From positions 1,409,530 to 1,473,529 of the forward strand of contig CM046332.1 of NCBI GenBank assembly GCA_025403435.1: 64,000 nucleotides of DNA. Reading direction: 5' to 3'. This document shows, piece by piece, positions 57,510 to 64,000 of this stretch (position 1 is the first letter of the stretch; every line of letters starts with the position of its first letter). A program made the position numbers and the translations under genes. The notes beneath the pieces are model-generated. The model was not told the DNA's origin. It saw only the letters and a list, made by a program, of their open reading frames with translations, and did not search any database. The stretch is from Artocarpus heterophyllus (Eukaryota > Streptophyta > Magnoliopsida > Rosales > Moraceae).

Positions 57510-57921
57510 GGGATAATTTCACTTCCGGTCCCAAAAGAATAGTAGTTCTCTCCTTTTTAATCCTCAAACTTTTAATTGACACAAAAATAGTCTTCAAGTT
57601 CTCCAAATATCTGCTAATAGTACTTTTCTAACAAAAACGTTAAAAATTAATCAGGTAGATTTCATTTTGTGAGGCGCACGTGATATGTTAATGAAAGGTA
57701 AACCAATAAAATTATTTTGAGGTAGTTTGACTAGGCATGTATTTAAACCGGATCACGTACGCCTCAAGTAATAAAATCGGTTAGTTTTTAATATTTTCGT
57801 TGCAGAGGTACTTTTAGCGTAACATTTAAAACACTTAAAGATGATTAGTATGTTAATTAAAATTTTAAGGATCAAAGTAAGATAATTGATATTCTTTAAA
57901 AGACAAAAGTGAAATTAGCCC
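57510..57921. mobile_element. Foldback MITE (412 bp) upstream of the HD-Zip gene
   Basis: The left arm GGGATAATTTCACTTCCGG and the right arm in reverse GGGCTAATTTCACTTTTGTC start an inverted repeat extending nearly to the centre. Further paired blocks include TTTTAATTGAC/TTTTAATTAAC and GAGGCGCACGTGAT/GAGGCGTACGTGAT. There is no coding capacity. The transcript would fold into one long hairpin. Confidence 0.75.
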
Positions 57922-58919
57922 TTTCTTTAAAAATTTTGCAATGGATTTTTTGCAGGCACTAGACTAAAGGACCATTTATTTTGCATGAAAGGACAAAAAG
58001 GTAATTCATATTTGATTGAATATTTAATTATAAATCGTTAACGAGAGTTTAGTAAGCATAATATAAAGATTGAAAGAGGGAAATATATCGAGTATATTTG
58101 AGAACATCGTTTTAATTTATTAGTTCTAACTACTACAATATAATGCAAAAATATACTGCAGTATTTTGATTCTAGCTATATAGTTCCAACTAATTTTCCC
58201 AACACACTTGCATCTCTTTTGGCATTGAAACATTATATAAAAACAAACACCAAATTTACTTACATACTCTTTATAACACCAAATTTACTTACATACTCTT
58301 TATAAGTTCCGGTATGTTAATAATTATTTGCTTGTGTAAAAAGACATTCTAATAATTACATTGATAAAATTATCATTTAAAAGTTTTATAAATGAGAATG
58401 GGAATGTTTTACATTACACCATCTAAAATTAATAGGCAAGTAAACGCTACAATGAAAATCAATGTGATATCTATACTTTTACTTTTCTTTTCAAATTTCA
58501 TTGCCTATTTCATTACATTCTTGCTAAATAATAAGGATTCTAGAGTACGACACTAACATAACCTCATATAGCATTAACATACTTTTTGCTGGAGTAATAT
58601 AAATTTTATAAGAGAAAACATCATTGAAAATTTTATTTTAACAAAAAGTGTTTGGTTTGAATCTATATTCCTACGAGCTCTAAGATGGTTGATGGTGATC
58701 CTTTTTTCCTAACGGTCCTTTGATAGGACTGGTACAACAAATCCAACGAGAAAGTAGGGACAAAAATTTCTCTTATATTTTTGAAATTTCCATTGAAAAT
58801 TTCATAATTCAAAGGTCTTGAAATATCTTTTGGATGTATACAATTTTTTCCAATATTTATCAAAATTTTTAAAAAATTTTGAGAGCTGTTTTAATTTAAT
58901 CCTAGGGGATGTTTTGAGA
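57922..58919. other. AT-rich intergenic DNA with a 29-bp tandem duplication
   Basis: A perfect 29-bp duplication occupies 58247-58304. No gene recognised; the frame at 58663-58863 has no domain. Confidence 0.6.
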
Positions 58920-59660
58920 ATTTATAAATTCTAAAATTTTGAAAGAAATTTTAAAAATGTTGAGAAATTTTGTTCGAACGCTAAAATTTAAAGAAAATTT
59001 TGGTTAATAATATAATAAATCAGTAAAAATATTGATTTATTAGGGGTTGTGAGGTATTATTTTTTACACAATCTTAGTTTATATCAAAATTTCAATGTAA
59101 AACAAATATTCATAGTTTTTCTAATTTTTTTAATATTTCCACCGATGTCAATATTTTCTTCAAAATTTTTGTAAATTTAGAGTACTAATATTTCTACTGA
59201 TATCAATATTTTTAGCCTTGATCCAAACATAGCACCCCCTTCTCAGGCAAACAATTGAGAGAATTCACAGTTTTCAATTTATGAAAATATAGTAGGAAGT
59301 AATCAACAAACCTATATGTGGTATGTTCGTAACTATGTTCAACATTATTCAAATAATATGTCATGGTACCAATACTGTTTGAATCAAGATGGGATCTCGA
59401 CCACGTTTGATCATCATAGAACTTCTTTTTGGTATTAAGAAATGTAATATGTATGATGTTCTAATGTAAATTTCAGTAATTTCGGTAAATTTTTCCGATA
59501 TTTCCTTTTGGTATTAAAATCATGTTCTTATGTAAATTTTAGTAATTTTGGTAAAAAATTTTCAATATTTCCATTGATATCGATATTTTTTTATATTTCT
59601 GTAGATTTTGAGTACTAATATTTTTATCGATACTAACATTTTCTTCCATGTGAGAAAGAA
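58920..59660. repeat. Degenerate dispersed repeat rich in AATATTTCCATTGATATCGATATTT
   Basis: Blocks such as AATATTTCCACCGATGTCAA, AATATTTCTACTGATATCAA and CAATATTTCCATTGATATCG recur at about 59130, 59185 and 59560, each beside GTAAATTTAGAGTACTAATA or similar. They look like pieces of one old transposon family. Boundaries are unclear. Confidence 0.4.
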
Positions 59661-61081
59661 AATGTGTATAAGACATCACAAACATGTCGCATGTGCAGGT
59701 TAAGCAACAACAAGCTGTTTATCGTATGTAACAATTACTTTAAAAATTTTCTTTAAAACTTCTACCATTGTTTTATAATTTTAAAACATTGTTACATCCA
59801 CTAAATGTTATGTTACCCTGTATGAATGGTCCTATAAATATAATTAGAAAAATTCCCTTTTTATATAGTCAATCATTTTTTTTTTCCTTGAGTTCGTTGT
59901 TTATACACAAAGTTCTCTTATAGTAGAGTATTTTTATCGATATTTTTCTTGACAGAGTATTTTTATTGATATTGTATGTCTTTAAATATTAAATCACAAA
60001 AATAAAGTATTGGTGGTGTATTTCTTCTTTGGGAGCTCTTCTGGTATAACACATTTTGACTCTACAAGTAGTTCTTATTAGTTTCACCGATGAATTAATT
60101 TTGTTAACAATCCTATCTTTGATAAGAAACAATCTTATGTCACATACTCTAAAATTTTAATACAGACAATTATATAAAAAAATTAATCCAATAGTTTAAA
60201 TAATATGACCTATTAATAACACTAAAATACATGTTCTACTAATAAGTTGTTTGGTAGTGGTTCTAACTATACGGTTTTCATCACAAACTCAGTTATAAAC
60301 AGTGTAAATTTTTATATGCTACAATCACAATAAAAAAAATTACTATAGTATAAAATTTTTATATGCTACAATAAAAATAATTCTAACTAATAATTTTTAC
60401 TCTCTTTTCAAACACTTATAAATTTTTTTTTCTTTTGTTGAAGAATTTCTCCCCCATAAAGTTTTGGAATTATGATGGCCGTCACGTTTGACAACATGAT
60501 GCTATGGTGGATTAGACAGCCTGGTGAAAAAAGGCGCAGCAAGTTGCATGCTGGCTGCTGGGTTGTAGTGCGAATTGGCAACATCCAATTAAGACTTTTT
60601 TTTTCCCTCTTTTTCTTTTCTTTTTTGTCCTTTTCGGTAGAAATCCAATTAAGACTTTCAATGTCCGAATCTGCCTCTTTATTACTCCGATTAAGACTTT
60701 TTTTTTTTTTTTTCAGAAATCTTCTCCTTTTATGATTTTGCTTATACTGCACATGCAATGATGCAAGCATGAATTAAATGTGCCCTTTTTTTTCTTTTTC
60801 ATTTCCATGAAAAAACTCTGGTTTTGTCCCCCAAGCCTCACGCTGTCTATGTGCTCACGCTATTAACATCACTGAATAGCTTAACGGAAAAAAGAAAAAA
60901 AAAATTATATATATATATAAAATAGCACCGAATAGCTATATATATATATATATATATCACTGGAGAATTTTGTTTGATAAAATAATACCTCATTACTTAT
61001 GTTATTCCAAGCAAGATAAATTGTACACCTGATTCTACACCATAAATTGTAGAGTTTAAATCTTTGTATTCTCATTTCTAA

Positions 61082-61119
<38 letters not shown>

Positions 61120-61698
61120 CTTAGCTTATTTTTACTATGTAGATTTAAATTGTCAAATCTTACCATGCATTTGACAATACGGTCAAATCTTACATTATTA
61201 GTTCGGTTAGTTAATTTTAGCATCTAATTATCTCAGAGTTTGGTTTAACAATACCGCCTTTATTTTTTATAGGATTGAAAAGAATACTAATTAGTTTTAA
61301 TAATAATAATAATTGACTGTGCACTAATGAAATTATGGCTTCTTTATGAAAGTGATATCTTGTGCAATTTCTTGCCATTAAGCGTATAATAAGGTCAGTG
61401 GTGCATGAATTATTAAAACGGCACTATCACTACCTAATATTGTCAGATTTCATCAATAATAAGCCAGGGAAATGAATCATGAATAGACCTATATCTAAAG
61501 CAGTTTAATGAACATTAGATTATATTGCTTTCCTCATAATGGGTAATCATGTCTCTAGGATACATATCCACTTATAGCTCATACCATTTAGTTTAGAGCA
61601 ATTAAGCTTCAGAAAATAATAATAATAATAATAATAGGCATGCATTTGTTTAGAGGATACTTAATTATTTTAGTATATTTATGTGTGTGTATATATAT

Positions 61699-61730
<32 letters not shown>

Positions 61731-63640
61731 GTACTTCAATTGCATTATGATGCGTTGATCATGTTTGGCTTTTAGTGAATAACCTCAAAAGAATACATCA
61801 TTGCAATCACCTTAAAATGTATTGGGTATTATTATGATGCCAGCCCTTCTTGAAGAAAATCTTCAATTTCTGGCTACACAATTTGTTTTTTGTTTTGTTT
61901 TGCTTTTTAAATTTTTATGTGGCTTTCTTTTATAATAAGTATATATTAGTTCGTAAAATATTTCATTGATCAAACAAGATGATGATCAAATAACCTGGCA
62001 ATAGGATTGATATGATCAATTTGTTTTGTTTATATAGTCACGCCTTCATGACTACTCTTTAGAATCAAAACAATAATTTTATTCAACGAAAATAGATAGA
62101 CCATAATAAGTCCAAACAAACAATGAATAAAAAAAATCCAAAGAAATAATAAAATTTTTATTTTATTGCATACAAAATAGTGTGATTTAGATACAACCAA
62201 TTTATTACAATAAATAATCAACCACACTCTTGGATTCTATTTAAAATCATGGAATTTTATATGTATGAGATACAAATGATTTCAGGGGCTACAAAAAGAA
62301 GTTTTATTAGAGATACCTATTCAACTCCCTTTTTTTTTTTTTTTTTTTTGAGGGGCGTATTCAAAGTTGTCAAATCACCCTTTACCACTAAAGTTGGATT
62401 TACTCGTATTGCGATTGATCTTTCACAAAAAAAAAAAAAAAAAAAAAAAATCTCCCCAAAGCTTAAAAGCTTTAAAATTTTTAACCATCAGATGATGCTT
62501 AATGTTTGTTTAAGAAAACGGTTAAAACTATCTTTTAGTTTAAAATTTGTGAAAGAAAGCATTATAACAAAAACAGTTTCAACCATATTGCAATACACAA
62601 AATACGAATCTAAATTTGAAGAGAGGATGACCATCATAGATTTAGATCTATGTAGAATTTATTCCAAAACTTCTGAAATGATTAAAAAAAAATCTGAAAA
62701 CGATCTTTAGGATATCTCTCTTTGGCGAGAAAGAATTCTAGCAAAGAGATGACGAAATAGCAATATGATCATTATTTAGATCATGCGTTTTAATTAGGGA
62801 AAAAATCTATTGGAAATAAAAAAGCATATAGCCATGCACCATGTAATATAAGAAGCCATAATCTGGAAAGATATTGTTGGAGGTATTAGCTTTTATCCTA
62901 TAAACGGACTTGGATTTTCAAGCTATGCATTAATTGGTTGGAGAAAATTCCGCAAAAAAATAATAAAACTAATTCCTAACTTAAAACCAATTTTCTGAAA
63001 GCATAATTAAGAATTGTTGCACTAATTAGGATAGCATAATACCCACACGGATATTAAACGACGATTAAATACCGTCGTCAAATTTCAAGCACATACAACA
63101 ACTCTCAATATAATGATACTTTTTTTTTTATTCTCTTTAATGTTGTTGATTCTACAATTTCTATGACATAGTTCAACATTGTTCCCTTTATTAAAGAGAG
63201 AGTAATAATATCTGCTACTTGTTTGAAATCTCGTATAAAAAAAAAAAAAAACCTTCAAATATTAGTACCGTGGTGATAGTAATCATGTATAAATTTCATT
63301 TCAAAAGTAGGGTATATTGATTCCATATTCTATTAACGTTCTCTGGAGACAATATATGATGTTAGGGTTAGAAGAGATATGTTGATTGCGTCTAACTCAA
63401 TGTTTTATGTTTTTATGTTCCCTTGTTGGGTTTTGCTTGTCCGGTAAGTTGTTGAATTGTTCTAGCTTGTGCACATTCTTGGCATAATTTTAAATTGCAC
63501 ATTTTCATTATGTATTTTTATTTTGGACAGATTTTATTGACTTTTGAATTTTGGGCGTAATGTGCTTTTTGAATTTCAAAATATGACATCATTTCGCACT
63601 AGAGCCGTAAGAGCTAACAAATCAATCATACTGCACGTTT
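59661..63640. other. AT-rich intergenic DNA with microsatellites
   Basis: No gene supported. M2 MITE-like copy at 60247-60419; (TA)n at 60906-60918 and 60938-60957; (AAT)n at 61082-61118 and 61614-61636; TA/CA repeats at 61680-61730; T tract at 62331-62350 and A tract at 62427-62450. The 153-codon frame 62249-62710 is built on these homopolymers and is not credible. Confidence 0.6.
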
Positions 63641-63965
63641 TTAGACAGAAATTAACATGTAAAATGCGTGTCTAGAACAAAAGAAGGCAGTGTTGTAAAA
63701 GGTACAAAAGAAAAAGGAAAAATAAGAGGTTCGAGGAGTCTTCTCTTTAATCTTGCGACGGGGCATGCGAGGCCCTCCCAATCGCGGAAGGACACTCTTG
63801 GTGACCAAGGATTGACCCCCTGCACATATGTAATCTACCTCCGCATGATTTAGTTCCCCCTTTTCCATCTTTACAACATCTAGGGCATTTGGGAGAAGGA
63901 TTGGAAGAATGGAACTCATAATTTGAACTTGGAGAGACTTGGAACTCTTCTCTTAAATACCCCAA
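63641..63965 (-). other. Possible exon-containing end segment, minus strand, cut by window edge
   Basis: GC content rises towards the window end and two overlapping frames are open on the minus strand (63641-63919 and 63747-63965). Codons such as GGQSLVTKSVLPRLGGPRMP are not recognised as a known domain. A TATA-like GGTATTTAAGAG precedes them. This could be the start of a gene or another repeat. Confidence 0.2.
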
Positions 63966-64000
63966 TCGTCTCTAACCTTTCCCTGAAACTCTTCCACCTC

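Noticed and set aside
62249..62710. 153-codon frame
   Set aside because: It contains Phe and Lys runs coded by T and A tracts in AT-rich intergenic DNA.

Overview
The window is nuclear DNA of a flowering plant, most likely a eudicot. It is AT-rich, both real genes have GT-AG introns, and about two thirds of it is transposon sequence. I see no bacterial, organellar or viral gene, no rRNA or tRNA gene and no CRISPR array.

Bases 1-22037 are a stack of nested LTR retrotransposons. The oldest visible layer is a Ty1/copia copy on the + strand ('copia-1c', 15799-18026), itself lying in an older LTR-like sequence. A Ty3/gypsy chromovirus (pol 1-2812, 3' LTR from 2875 to 15798) is inserted inside the RNase H codons of copia-1c. 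A full-length copy of the same copia family ('copia-1a', 4712-14298, minus strand, TSD GCTGC) is inserted inside that gypsy LTR. A solo LTR of the gypsy family (18334-21336, minus, perfect TSD TTCCC) follows, then a short LTR-like sequence (21546-22037).

Bases 22436-26742 hold a seven-exon gene on the + strand for a 336-residue protein. It carries a motif I recognise as that of LIN37, a subunit of the DREAM/MuvB cell-cycle repressor. Its third intron contains a relic of a gypsy protease domain.

Bases 26743-33769 are intergenic, with MITE-like, Pack-like and retroposon-like elements. Bases 33770-47629 hold a second copia family ('copia-2', minus strand), which lacks the core of its reverse transcriptase. 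It is interrupted by a third copy of copia-1 ('copia-1b', 38560-46261, + strand), which has lost gag and protease. Bases 47630-54332 are intergenic, with MITEs and another retroposon-like segment.

Bases 54333-56878 (minus strand) hold a four-exon HD-Zip class II transcription factor of the HAT14 type, 387 residues, with EAR motif, homeodomain, leucine zipper and CPSCE motif. Its upstream region contains a palindromic HD-Zip-type site and a 412-bp foldback element. The rest (57922-64000) is AT-rich intergenic DNA with degenerate repeats and microsatellites.

The most unusual signal is a short GC-rich palindromic motif, TTCGGCAGGCCGAA and variants. It occurs in clusters in both the Ty3/gypsy LTRs and the Ty1/copia LTRs and leaders. 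Each element carries two clusters in opposite orientation. The two superfamilies are otherwise unrelated, so this looks like a shared or convergently gained cis-acting module. The leader of copia-2 carries a different GC-rich degenerate tandem array.
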